Shown: positions 34,915-46,442 of the stretch, one piece after another | How the letters are laid out: the number at the start of each line of letters is the position of its first letter | Numbering within the stretch: the first letter of the stretch is position 1 | Assembly: GCA_963555705.1 (NCBI GenBank) | Contig: OY743179.1 | Span: 18,608,692-18,672,691 of the forward strand | Direction: 5' to 3' | From: Ligustrum vulgare | Lineage: Eukaryota > Streptophyta > Magnoliopsida > Lamiales > Oleaceae | Length of the DNA stretch: 64,000 nt | Program-made: the position numbers and the translations under genes | Notes under the pieces: model-generated | What the model was told of the DNA's origin: nothing | Seen by the model: the letters and a program-made list of their open reading frames with translations, nothing else | Database searches by the model: none

Positions 34915-36750
34915 TGTTGCTCCTTAAGTAGCGCAACTTATAATTAATATTCCAGAAGAATATTAATATGGGTGTTTAATTTATATATTATTGTTGATTT
35001 TTTTTTCATTACGTTGTTGCTCCTGAAGTAGCGCAACTGTATAATTAATATTCCAGAAGAATATTAATATGACTATCATAAATAATTTATTGTTGCTTCT
35101 GAAGTAGCGCAACTGTATATAATTAATATTCCAGAAGAATATTAATATGACTATCATGAATAGTTTGTTGTTACTCCTGAAGTAGCACAACTTTATAATG
35201 TTCAAGAAAGATTATTATTTGCTCCAGAAGAGCATAAATTATAATTGTCAATATTCCAGAAGAACATTTGACCTATTATTGAAGAAATAATAGAAAAATA
35301 CAACATGCTCCCGAAGTAGCATATATATCAAAGAATATTGACATTTTATTCTTGAATAATAGCAATTTTAGATTTATAATTATTCCAAAAGAATAATTCG
35401 TTATTGCTCTTGAAGTAACGCAATAAATAATTAATATTCCTGAAAAATATTAATTGTAAATTTGTCTATTATACATAATTTGTTGTTACTCCTAAAGTAG
35501 TACAACATTATAATTAATATCCTGAAAGGATGTTATTTGCTCCTGGAGAGCATGAATTATAATTTTCAATATTCTAAAAGAATATTGATTTATTATTTCT
35601 TTCGGAAGAATCGAAATAAATTCGTTAAAGTATACCTTATTCCAGTAAATTATTATTGTTATTATTTTTTTTGCTCTTTCAATTTTGTCATTAGAAATCA
35701 CTACGTTATTTTGAATTCTCAAATACATTATTAGATTTGATTCTACCATATATTAGTTATATATCTAATTTTTATATATGGAATTCACGTGCATGTTTAG
35801 TATCTTTTGCATATTGGTAAAAGATTTAGCCAATAAAAGATTTAGTCAATTTTGTTAACTTCTATATATGGAGATTCTTTTTCCTGATATATGTTTGGTA
35901 ATTCATTTTTATATATAAATTCATATTATATTTATATGGTAATTAATATTCTTTAAGATGATTAAATATTTGTAGATGTTCATTCATAAATTCTGATTTA
36001 ATAATGTATCATGTTGTTGCTCACGAAGTTGGACAACAATAGTAGTATTCTAGAAGAATATTACTTGTTTGTCATGGGCAGTATATTACAATTTCAATAT
36101 TCCAGAAGAATATTGATCCAATGCTCTTGAAGAAACATAATTTAAACGAATATGGTGTTGGTGTTCTCAAATAAACACAACCCACGTTAGATAAATATTC
36201 CAGAAGAATATTTTAACGTCAATCGTGTAGAGCACAAATATTGTTGGCTTGAAAGGAAGAATGAATAATTAATATCAATATTCCAGAAGAATATTGACTT
36301 ATTATTCTTGAAGAATTGCAATTTTAGAAATATAATTATTCCAGAATAATAATTCTTTATTTTGCTCCTAGATAGCAAAATAGATATTAATTATTGTTAT
36401 AATTGAATGATATTCGAATCAATATTCCAGACAAATATTGCATTATTGCTACGTTTCAATATTCTAGAAGAATATTAATTTATTGTTCATGTGATAAATA
36501 TTGCATTCTTTTTCTCAAAGAAATTCGAATTTATTAATAATCCAGAAGATTATTATGATGTAGAATAAGATATTGTTGTGATGATTCCTGAAGAATCATA
36601 ATTTTATCTCATATGAAATATAATAATGGAATATAATTTGTTCTCGGAGAGCCCAATATTATGAGATATGTTATTAATTTAATATTACAATGTTCCGGAA
36701 GAATATTGACATATTGATTTTGAATGAGTAATAGAAACGTGCTTTTCGAA
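34915..36750 (+). repeat. Array of short hairpins in the Copia leader/gag region
   Basis: Dozens of small inverted repeats with similar loops occur here. AATATTCCAGAAGAATATT (stem 7, loop CAGAA) occurs at least six times exactly (first at 34946-34964). Others include GTTGCTCCTGAAGTAGCGCAA, shortened here to its core GCTCCTGAAGTAGC, and GCTCCTGGAGAGC. Stems vary while loops keep C(C/T)(A/T)GAA. No reading frame survives. Confidence 0.6.
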
Positions 36751-37499
36751 GTAGCATATGTTTCGAAAAATATCTTATTTGAGTTCATGTTTATCCCTGA
36801 AGGAAAACATATAACTTATGTCATAAGGACATTGATTAGTTTGACTACTTGAATAATATATGATTTAATCATTGAATTATATCTTATATTGAACCAGAAG
36901 TCCAATTTGATTTTATTATTTGGCATGACCAGTTGGACCATCACTGGATCAATAATGATGCGAAATTAAAATTGATACTCAATGAAGAACCAGAAGATTT
37001 TTCAATTCAATCATATATGATGTTTGTTCTCATTCATGAAATTTTTCATTATCACTAGCTAAAATAGGGATTAAATTCCTTATATTTCTGAAAATTAATT
37101 AGGGTGATAAATGGGGGCCCATCATCCTCCACGTTGATCATCTAAATATTATTTGTATCTAATAGATTTGATACATGTACTAGATGATTGCATGGTGTTC
37201 GCAACCTGAAGTTTGCGAAATTATTGCTCAAATTATGGATTATGAGCATAATTTTCAGATTATATAATCAAGAATGTGTCTTGATAATGCTAGTGGACAC
37301 GAATCTCAACATTTTGATAGGTGTTAATTGGGATATTGATAAATGGTTTAACATTTTTGTTTGTTAAATGCCTCCAATTAATTTAATTGAGAACAAAATA
37401 CTTCCCTTTTCGTTTAGAAAATTCTATTACGCATCATGCCAATATCATAGTTCTTCCTATTATAATTGACTTATGGTTAGAGCCTAATTTTTTCATATA

Positions 37500-39200
37500 A
37501 TTTTTTTTTTAATAGTGCAATTGATCCACCACAATGCATTGATATGGGAAATAAAGAATATTGAGAAAAATGCGTTGTTTGAACATATATCTCAAATGGA
37601 TGATATTTTACAACGTCGAAAAAAAAAGTTATTGTCAACTTGATTGGACAATTTTCTCAACATTAGGGGGGAATAGCTTAAAATCAAACAAATGCATCAT
37701 ATTATGTTATATATATCATCGCGATTAATAATACGAACCAGAAGTTCGATTGAAAATATGAACAAAACGTTCAAAGATAACATAATTACAAGATGCATAA
37801 GAGATTAATAAAATCTCATGCTCTATCTTATATTGATATGTAGCACACCTGAAGCGTAGCGATATTTGATTCAAATAAAGATCCCCAAACAAATAAAAAT
37901 AGAGAAAATGATTATAATGGTCTTATTGAGGAGGCATATACTCATGAGAGAGTATTTATTGACATAATTAATTGTAAATCTCTAGAAGAGGTTCAAGTAC
38001 TTGAAATATTGAAAATTGAGATCTCTATAGTTATGTCTTGTGGGGGAAAGAAATCAAATTGAGATGATAATTGTGTCGACACACTTTTTAAAGCACTTAT
38101 GCAAAAGCAAATTGCGAAGTTAGCCGCATCATAATTTGAATGATAGCGAGGATAATAAAAGAAAATATGTCGAAGAAAATCGACATAAAAAATAGTTGGC
38201 AAAAGTATGCATTCAGGCTAAATTAAACTTATTACAAAACCTGAAGTTTTGGGACCTGAAGTCCAAACGCATAAAAGTGTAAAGCCAGTAAAATACCTAT
38301 AGGTATAGTCGTAATACATGACTTGTTGCGCAACGAATGTTTGAAAGATCTGGCATAGATACAATATTTTATTTGCCTGAAAATGTATAATAAGTGCCTA
38401 TAAATATATGATTATTAGAAATGTATATAATGAAAAATGATTTACTCTGATTACTAGCTTGCGCTCTTTGACGTACCAATGAGTGATATCAAAATGTATG
38501 ATCATCAACTCGGTACGTTGGGAGTATTCTTTGAAGTACCAATGAGTGAGATTAAAAAGGGTAATCAATACCTCGATACTTTGGGATTGCGGTGAAATAA
38601 TTAGAGAAAATTCATTTGAAATATAGGAATTGTTATCTATCTAAAGTTTCACGACTTAAATTTGGTGGTAGCAATTTGACAATTGCAATGTGAAACATAT
38701 ACGATACTTGAAGCATACAGTATAATCCTTGAAGGATTAAATATATTTGAAATATATAGTTCGAGTTTTTAAGAAACTTGTTTGATCAAAGTATAAAGAT
38801 ACTTTGCTATCTGAATATATCATATGCCTTTAATAGATTCAATTTCCAATGGAATGTGATTGATAATATGAAATTAGATTACATGAAGAATGGTACAAAT
38901 GACTCTATATGACAAAGTGTTGAAATTGAGATGTACCATTACTATGAATAAAAATCGTGGCAATTGATTTTCAAGATACAAATTCATGGTTAATTATTCA
39001 CCTGAAGTGAATAAGTTAATTGTTCATTGAAGTGAATAAGTCACTTCTAGATTTGAGAACTGCATTAAATGCATTGATGAATATTGATTATAGAACATGA
39101 TTCGATGTAGCATGTTCAAATAATTATAAATATTTTATAGTTCTTCAAGTTCAAATGAATAATTGAATTTATATTCGAAAAACAAATAATACAAGATATG
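37500..39200 (+). pseudogene. Copia pol remnant (integrase C-terminus to RT)
   Basis: Pieces are readable only in short frames with stops. Near 37790-37840 the sequence resembles the DAF...KxxKSH region before RT. Near 37900-38040 it resembles the acidic linker before the RT start. Near 38210-38300 it resembles VFGPVVQTP.GVKPVGYKW. No conserved catalytic box is intact. It should be inactive. Confidence 0.55.
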
Positions 39201-39299
39201 CACCATTTATATATGTTTGGTAAACATATTCGATATTGCACCGATTTACAGTTGAAATAATTAAATGCAGTATCAATATAATTGTAATGTTCCAATGAG

Positions 39300-39940
39300 G
39301 GGAAGCTAATATACGCTACACTCTTTTTTCCTTAACCGAGGTTTTATCCCACGAGGTTTTCCTAGCAATGTTTTTAATGAGGTAGCTGTCATCAATATCT
39401 ATTGATATACTCTCCTATACGAAACTCCTGAAGAGATCAAGATATGAATGATTCAATAGATATTGAATAAAGGGGAGTAACTATATGGATGATTCAATAC
39501 ATATTGAATCAGGGGGATTAGCTGTACTCTTTTTCCTTCGTTCAGGTTTTTTCCCACTGGGTTTTTCTGACAAGATTTTAACGAGGCAGCATCAAAATAC
39601 TCCAGAATTTCAACAAATCTACTCAAGTGATAATGAAGCTGATTTATCTACAAAAGCACCATCAACATCTACATTCAAGAAACCAGTTCACAAGATTGGG
39701 ATACATCAACTCGATGATTTACAACGATCAACGCTAGGGGGAGTAGCTGTACTCTTTTTTCTTAGCAAATGTTTTGTCCCGTTGGGTTTTCCTGGTGAGG
39801 TTTTAACGATGCAGCATTCATCTTAATACTCCAAGAACAACTGTACTTTTTTTCCTCCGTTTGATATTTTTGTCCCATTGGGTTTTTATCAAACAAAGTT
39901 TTAATGAGGCAGATATTTTGTAATATGTCATTCAAGGGGG
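39300..39940 (+). repeat. Direct repeats before the Copia polypurine tract
   Basis: A unit with GCTGTACTCTTTTTCCTT, a CCCACTGGGTTTTTC-like part and TTTTAACGAGGCAGC recurs about four times (near 39318, 39520, 39747, 39840). Such repeats are seen at the 3' end of many plant Copia elements. Confidence 0.7.
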
Positions 39941-39942
39941 AG

Positions 39943-40113
39943 TGTTGTAAATATTGTATTGTATTAGTGAATGACAATTGTATCCCTCTAACCCTATTTA
40001 TAATTACTTTGTATATCCCTTTCTTCCCCTATATATATGGGGCTCTGATTCATAATACAATACACAAGTTTATTGGTGTCTCTATTTTTCTCTCTTTTTC
40101 TCTCTAGATAATA

Positions 40114-40116
<3 letters not shown>
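39943..40116 (+). repeat. 3' LTR of the Copia element
   Basis: Like the 5' LTR, with an extra CTCTCTTTTT duplication near 40090. It runs into (CA)n then (TA)n, so its terminal CA was probably expanded by slippage into the TA-rich target. Confidence 0.85.
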
Positions 40117-40144
<28 letters not shown>

Positions 40145-40145
<1 letters not shown>

Positions 40146-41887
40146 TGAAAACGAAGAATTTAGGCCATCTTTGGTCTAGGATAAATTCAACAATTTTATT
40201 TTCAAATTCATTTTCAACCACATATTTTTATGTAATCCACTATTTTGCACACTTTCCAACTACACATTCAAAAATTCTCCAATTTTTCTTAGATAAAATC
40301 GTATCTTATTATTAAAAATAAGCATTATTGAATTTTTTTTAAATTTCTAAAAGGTCGTTGAATGTCTTTGTAATATTTGTGTTTAATATCAAATGTAATA
40401 TTTAGTTTGAGATGGTAGGATTTACCACTATAGCCCTGTGGTAGTGATGGTTGGTCCTCCCACTCCTTCAAGTGCCTTTTGCGCTTATGATCATAAAGAG
40501 GTGCTTCTACAATGATATTGACATCTGGATATTGAAATATAGTTAACATTGGACGAAATGACACCCGACATAGAAAGCAAATGCACCCAATCAGGACAAA
40601 CAGGCGAGATAGGATTCTTCCAACTAGGGCGATGGAAGCACAGAGAAGCGAATAGCTGAATATCTTGGGTGAGAGTTTAGCGGAACGTGTCCCAAAAAAA
40701 TATGAAAATGGAGGAAAATTGGCAAAATAATTGAGCAGATGTTACCCATAATTATCCATAGCGTCCGCCTGGTTTTCAACAACAGTTGACCGAAACCTTC
40801 CTTCAACGATTCAAAATGGCCAGAAGTAAATGTTTTGTACATTTGCCAGAAAAAATAGTGTGAAATTGCTCAGAGTTATCTAAGCTTCGACTTACAAAAG
40901 AAGTTCCAAGGTAGAGAATTCCCAACTAATTTCCACCAAATGCTAAAGTCGTTCGTTATTAATGATTTTAGGAGGAAGAAGAGTAAATGAAAAACTCCGG
41001 TAAAAGATCCTGCTACAGAGTTCCTAATTATAAAATGCATGAAATTGAGGTGGAATAGACCGATGTCAAAATTTTTTGGCTGAATTGGATGATGAAGAGT
41101 AAACCGTTAGCTAAGTTAGAATCAGAAACCGAAAATGAAGGGTTGAACGAAGGAAACAAAAAATCAAATTGTTTTCGTTCGACGTAATCAAGGCTAAAGT
41201 AATATTTGACTAAATCTCTGTTCGGCTGTAATTAATTGGGAAATAAATTGAATGTATATTATTTGGTTGATTTATTTGTATTTTCTAGGTAAGATGTAGA
41301 GTAAAAATTGGAGAGAGAAAATATGAATGATTAAAAAATGGTTTGAAAATTTGTGTAAATTAATTTTTCGATCGATTGTCTTTTTTTCTAATTAATTCCT
41401 GACCCCGAACACAGCGTAACTTATATAAAGATAAACCAATAAATTTCATCTCGTAATAAATCACTTAGATCCGATGTGCACGTCTTTTAAAAAGCTGAAA
41501 GATACTTATGAGATTAACAAGCCATTTTGAACATATTTAAATAATCCTTTAAAGTGCTACATCGACTAAGACTCTGTTTGGTATAATTAAAATTTTAATT
41601 TTAATTTAAGTCAAAATCATAAATCAATCTTAAACCCATATTTTATGAGATCTAAAACTTTTTAATTTCACATCTCATTAATTTTTAATAAATCTATTAA
41701 AAATTAATTTTAATCTACACCAAACTTTCCTAGTAAGCTTTTCTCCAAAGAATTATAAAAAAAATCTCCGTTTGGTACAACACATTTTCACCTGTAAACT
41801 CACACTTGCCAAATTTGCAAAGTGGGTCAGGTGGCTTACCTGTCAATAACCACAAGAAGAAATATGAAGAACTATTTTTGTTTTGAT
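40145..41887. other. Intergenic region, no supported gene
   Basis: Two minus-strand frames (40325-40564 and 40624-40842) have no recognised domain and could be exon relics. A dispersed MITE copy lies at 41215-41375. A short minus-strand stretch near 41760-41830 (PDPLCKFGKCEF) could be an exon relic of unknown origin. Confidence 0.45.
41215..41375 (+). repeat. Dispersed MITE-like repeat, copy 8
   Basis: It contains GGTAAGATGTAGAGTAAAAA, a GAGAGAAAATATGAATG block and ATGGTTTGAAAATTTGTG, as in the other copies. Confidence 0.5.
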
Positions 41888-41895
41888 CTATATAC

Positions 41896-41910
41896 TCGTG
41901 CGATGCACGA
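41896..41910 (-). other. Helitron 3' hairpin candidate
   Basis: A perfect 6-bp stem with a 3-base loop, eight bases before a possible ATAG terminus. GC-rich hairpins about 10 bases from the 3' end are a Helitron hallmark. Confidence 0.5.
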
Positions 41911-42387
41911 ATGACATTATTATTGTATTTTGTTTGCAAATGAGAATTATTAATGAACAAAGTTGCATAATCAAGTAATGAACACGCAAAAATAACATTG
42001 AATATATATAATCAATATTTAAATTAGCTAGGTTGACAAAATCAAACATAGAAATCTTCATGGCTGCTAAAATTTTGAGAAAATTTTAAATTCTAACCTC
42101 CATGCCAACAGGAAGAACCTGTTTCCATTGATCTTCCTTCACAATGTAATTGCCAAAAATATTTAATACACAAACTTCTATAAATTACACTAATTCCTTC
42201 AACATGTAAAACTAAAATTACACCAGTCAATTCCTTTATTCAATGATTGCACATTTTGTAGGAATACATTCTCTGCAAATTCAAATAAGAAAATGACAAC
42301 AAAATTAACATCAAGAAATACTGAGATCTTCTAAATGCTTGAAAGTAACATCAGGAAATTGCTTAACAGCGCCAAAGACTTACATAC

Positions 42388-42486
42388 TTTGAGTTTCATA
42401 TCAAAATATTGACCCCATAGCAGCCTTAATAGGCACCTAAGTCGTGATACTTTTGCTTCAGGGTCAACTAATTCTTCAAAAGATAG
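42388..42486 (-). pseudogene. Captured exon, unidentified (33 codons)
   Basis: A TACTAG acceptor precedes, and the donor GTATGTAAG follows. The exon is open in phase 0 and reads LSFEELVDPEAKVSRLRCLL, then RLLWGQYFDMKLK. Perfect splice sites and an open frame mark a real captured exon. I do not recognise the gene. Confidence 0.5.
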
Positions 42487-42525
42487 CTAGTAATGAAAAA
42501 GCAAAAATAAGTGAATTCTAGTTGT

Positions 42526-42612
42526 TTAGACCTTGGAATTATCCTTCAGAACCTTAGCCACCCAAATAGATTTGCTCTTTTCCATCGTCAACTTTCCCTC
42601 TCTTTGTACTTC
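42526..42612 (-). pseudogene. Captured terminal exon, unidentified (28 codons)
   Basis: The acceptor TTTTTGCAG precedes an open frame starting EVQREGKLTMEKSKSIW, ending DNSKV and a TAA stop. It looks like the last coding exon of some gene. The parent is unknown. Confidence 0.45.
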
Positions 42613-42843
42613 CTGCAAAAAGACAACTGTTAGAATTTGCTATATTTCATTAATAAAAGTATTAACTGTTGGATTACCTAACATTACGCAACTTTTTTCA
42701 ACATAATGAATCACTAAGCTTATAAGGTTAGATTGACATGCCAACAAAATATTTTGATTCAAATGTTAGACCAGCAACTTGCTAGACCATAACCAATAAA
42801 TTACTGGAATAAAATCCTCATATTACATGTATCAAAAATATAC

Positions 42844-43236
42844 TTGAAGGCAGTCACAGTTCTCAGCCTCCTTCCTCACGACGTCGAGAATAGTGTCAAT
42901 AAGCTTAGCTCTCTCAATGTAGTGACCTTTAGCCCAGTTTTTTCTAGCCCCAGACTGGCCGAATATAAAGTTATCAGGCCTGAAGATTTTCCCGTATGGA
43001 CACTGTCCATAGTGCCAAGCTCCAGGTCCATCATCCATGAGCACTGCACGATGGACAAATCTTCTGCAGGAGGCCTCATTGTAGTACACATTGACACACT
43101 CCAATTGCAAATTTGAGGTTCCCACATAGTGCCCAATAGGGTCTAGGCCATGCTCATCACAAACAACCTTCCAGAACTTCGATCCTATTTGGTTGCTGCA
43201 TTGATCACCCTGAACGTTAAGGATTTCTCTCATCAA
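42844..43236 (-). pseudogene. Beta-tubulin exon 1 fragment
   Basis: First exon of a plant TUB gene. It starts [20 protein letters not shown] and ends [14 protein letters not shown], directly at a GTATAT donor, where plant TUB genes have intron 1. The body is recognisable ([22 protein letters not shown]). Many conserved residues differ. The MDLEPGTMDSV region is out of frame because two frameshifts and a small deletion compensate each other. The nucleotide-binding and later exons are absent. It is a captured, decaying fragment, not a functional tubulin. Confidence 0.9.
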
Positions 43237-43808
43237 TTAAACTAAATCTGCCTACTAAACATTCATCAGATCTCTAATTTTTCTGGCAGAAAACCTTTAA
43301 AAAGTACTCTTCATGAACTTTTATTTAGTGGGATGCTAGATTGCAACTAAAGCCAGCCTATTATTAGACAATAATAACTCAATCGGTTACATACTCAGGT
43401 CTATTATGAACCGAGGCATACTTTGTGGAAATTTATTTCTGACAACGAAGGTGAATTAAGAAAGATAAAGAATTAAGCTTGCTTCAATTGGGATGCAATA
43501 TGCCATCCCACCATTAATGTAGCCATCAATTAAAAACAATTTAACTAAAGTTGGTTAAATTAGAAAATCGCTAATAGATTACTGCAATTTCTGAAAAGCC
43601 ATTGGAAACATTACAAATTCCATTCATAAACAACCATTTCAAATTTGAAAAGAATTATTTTTATTCCAATACGGATGTCCTAATTCTATGTAGTTATTAA
43701 ATGAACAACCGCTCACAAACCACACTTAGATCAAAATCTATGGAATTCTCAAATCACTAAATCAAGACAAAAGTAGTTCAAAATAGACCAAAAACATAGA
43801 AATTCAAC

Positions 43809-43885
43809 CTTTTTGAAGCAAGAAGGGAAGGTGATTTTTGCAGTCTCTCGATTAATGGACACCCTCTGGAAATTTCAGCAAGCCC
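43809..43885 (-). pseudogene. Captured leucine-rich-repeat exon
   Basis: The acceptor TTGATACAG precedes GLAEISRGCPLIERL, a typical plant F-box/LRR (EBF-type) repeat unit, followed by QKSPSLLASKR and a possible GTTGAA donor. The fragment is short, so the family call is tentative. Confidence 0.45.
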
Positions 43886-44305
43886 CTGTATCAACAAAAA
43901 TATTAAAACCAAGAAGTGAAGCCTCTTTATTTCCCACTTTAGCAAAAAACCTTTATTTTTTATATTTGGAAAAATAAAATTACAAAGTATTTGACCAACA
44001 CCTTGTTCGCACAAAAAATTACTTTAGATGGGTAATTGATTATAATTGCAAACATAATTCATAAAAAAATGAAAAATGCATCATGATTCAGATAAGGTGT
44101 TCTAAACAGAAGTGAAATACATGTCATAGGGTCATAACAGTACAAAATCAAAAAATATGGAAGGAAGTGGAAGGAGTAGGAAATTCAATATACCATTCCA
44201 AAATGAAACAAATGATTTCCAAAAATAGAAACTATATAATCTGTATTCTCCACCTGTTGTTCAAGATTAACAAATTCAAACCCAAATAAGCCATTCTCCT
44301 GTTAC

Positions 44306-44351
44306 CTGTTGGCTTTGAACATACTGGTCCATGGAGCTTTAGACATAGCTC
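44306..44351 (-). pseudogene. Captured small exon, unidentified
   Basis: A TTTGCTGCAG acceptor and a GTAACAGG donor flank 46 bases reading AMSKAPWTSMFKANR in one frame. The source gene is not recognised. Confidence 0.35.
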
Positions 44352-44601
44352 CTGCAGCAAACAAAATCACACCTTGCAAAATTCAGCAAGTACTTCATCT
44401 TCAAGAAAATTAAAACATGAGAAAATCTCACAAAGTTTTAAGAACAAAAATTTGCTAGCGTTTTATAATCTAGTGAAATAAATTTTCAAAATCAATTCAA
44501 ATCACACTTAACCCATTTCCAACTACAACAATCTGTAGAGAAATAAATCCCAGAACCCACCAAAAAAATTTATGAATAAAACTGGGAATAGGAAGGCTTA
44601 C

Positions 44602-45060
44602 CTGCTGAGAAGCTTTTCCTCCGACCTCATAAAGAACTTTTTGCAGTAAAAAGCTTCTCCTCAAAGTGATGATGGCCGCCTGAGTACAAAGAGCCTGTAA
44701 ATTCGCACCAACGAATCCCATAGTTTGCCTTGTTAAACACTTGAGTAAGAACCCAGTAATAGCCTTAGGCCACTTATGAGTGTGCAGTGGAAGGATGACT
44801 TCTCTGTCCTTAACTGAAGGCAGCGGGAAATAAATTTCACGATCAAACCTCCCAGGCCGCCTTAAAGAAGGATCAACTGCATCAGGACGATTTGTAGCTC
44901 CTATAACAATAACCGAACCTCGAGACTTTAAACCATCCATTAAAGCAGGCAAAGTGGAGACAACTTAACTATGTGTTTGATCTTGCTACATATTGCTGCA
45001 GGGGCCCAAGCCATCTATCTCATCAAATAAAATGATTGAAGGGTGAAAACAATACCAAGA
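44602..45060 (-). pseudogene. ATAD2-like AAA ATPase fragment
   Basis: Part of the AAA module of the plant bromodomain-type ATPase related to Arabidopsis At1g05910. It carries a Walker B (IILFDEIDG, near 45030), then in another frame LMDGLKSRGSVIVIGATNRP, DAVDPSLRRPGRFDREIYFP (containing the arginine finger region) and ANLQALCTQAAII. It ends SQQ at a GTAAGC donor. Two stops and one frameshift lie between Walker B and LMDGL (near 44970-45000). Walker A and the bromodomain are absent. Captured and non-functional. Confidence 0.85.
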
Positions 45061-45185
45061 AGATAGAGCACAAACTTGATCTTGAATCAAAGAAATAAGA
45101 TGGCTTATGACTACAGTCGTCTTTTTTCCAATCAAGTAAGAGTAATAAGATTACAATGCAAAAAAAGTAATGAATTGAAGCTTAC

Positions 45186-45645
45186 CACAAGGACTTGCCA
45201 CTACCAATGGCCATAACCACAAAGCAATTTTTACCATAAAAAACTTTTCTCCACAATTTCTTTCTAGTAGGGGTAAAATTTTGAAAACCCAAAACATTCC
45301 AGTACTAAAAAAATAATAAAAACATTAAAAACTTTGAAGAAAAACTTAAGCAAATAAATTTTAGTAATGAATATATGATTTTTCAGTAAGATTGATGAAA
45401 CCTAGTTCCTTTTTTCTCTTCCCCTTCACTCCAATCCAATCTTTCTCCGCCGTTAAAGAGATTTTTAACTCGCTACAAAGAATCAATTGCTTATACTATA
45501 CAGTCCGAAAAACCAAAAAATCAAAACCAAAAACCATAAAATCGAAACAACCGTTACTGAGCTCCAGGGCCACAGGAGAGAGGAGACGGGACGGGACGGG
45601 GTCGTTTACCTTGCTAGTACGTTCAGCCATGGAGGAAGCATCCAT
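45186..45645 (-). pseudogene. RecQ-type helicase first exons
   Basis: Two exons. The first (45645-45610) encodes MDASSMAERTSK and ends at a GTAAAC donor. The second (45304-45186) begins after TTTTTTTAG and encodes YWNVLGFQNFTPTRKKL, then CFVVMAIGSGKSL, ending at GTAAGC. The second matches RecQ helicases around Walker A (family ATGSGKSLC, here with T changed to I). Both exons are in phase 0 and could splice in frame. Whether exon 1 belongs to the same parent gene is inference. Confidence 0.7.
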
Positions 45646-46442
45646 TGGAGATAGAGGAATTTTACAGTGGCAGTAGCTATGAAATGAAGGAGGAAGATGT
45701 AAAATATAGATAGAAATGAATATGATTTTTTGTATTGAGTTTCTTGTTTTGAATTCTCGATTTTTTAAAATTTCAGAAAAGTTCTGTCCTTCACAGTGCA
45801 GTAAATGCGCATTTGATGAAGTGAATTTTGAATTGATGTTGACCCAAATACTGGGGAAGGAATCTGGAAATCAGATATGTAAAAGGTTTTTTTTCCCCCA
45901 GATTGATAGGAAACGGTAGGCAGGAAAAATGGGAGGGATTTTCTACAACACTTACGCTCCGTTCTCTTTATGTTTCCGTTTTCCATTTTCATTTTCGAAA
46001 ATGTTTTCCATTTTCCGTTTTCTGAGAACGTTTTCAAAATTGCTGAAAACGCGTTTGGTTTGTTATTTCTGAAAACTGTTTTCGAAAATGAAAACTTGGA
46101 AAACACGTTCTGTTTGAGTTTTTTTGCGGAAAACTATTTTGTCCTTGTTTGATTCTCATTAAAAGTGAAATCCACAATATTTGACTTTTCAACCAAATAT
46201 GAATCATCCATTCTCCTAAAAATTACTATTAATTTAAAAAAAATATTTTTAAATAATATCAAACACAAACTTTGTGTAGTTGTAATTAAATTTCAGGTGA
46301 ATATATATATATGCATTCAACATTCATACATATATGATAAACACAATATAACTTAAATAGACCTGCCATATTTGAGTTTGGAACAACATAAAAATAGATT
46401 AGCTCCAATCACACAATTTGTTGCTGCCAAAAAGTTAAAAAT

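Larger units (their letters stand above)
34321..40116 (+). mobile_element. Ty1/Copia LTR retrotransposon, strongly decayed
   Basis: Short LTRs (164 and 174 bp) start TGTTGTAAATATTG and end AACA. A CGTTATCAGCACGA-type primer site follows the 5' LTR, and a CAAGGGGGAG polypurine tract precedes the 3' LTR. Inside, pol is recognisable only as fragments, such as TTTTCTCAACATTAGGGGGG (37656-37675) and a GAAGAGGTTCAAGTACTTG region (from 37985), with many stops. The element sits in a (TA)n tract, so the target duplication cannot be resolved. Confidence 0.85.

Noticed and set aside
34915..36750. CRISPR-like array
   Set aside because: The repeats are variable hairpins inside a plant Copia element, without constant repeats or spacers of uniform length.
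38065..38080. GTGTCGACAC palindrome inside the Copia element
   Set aside because: A single site without a partner at 20-23 bp, probably chance.
40325..40842. Minus-strand ORFs as a membrane protein gene
   Set aside because: No domain recognised and no clear splice structure joining them.
42844..45304. Functional tubulin, AAA ATPase or RecQ genes
   Set aside because: Only single exons are present, with stops, frameshifts or missing motifs.
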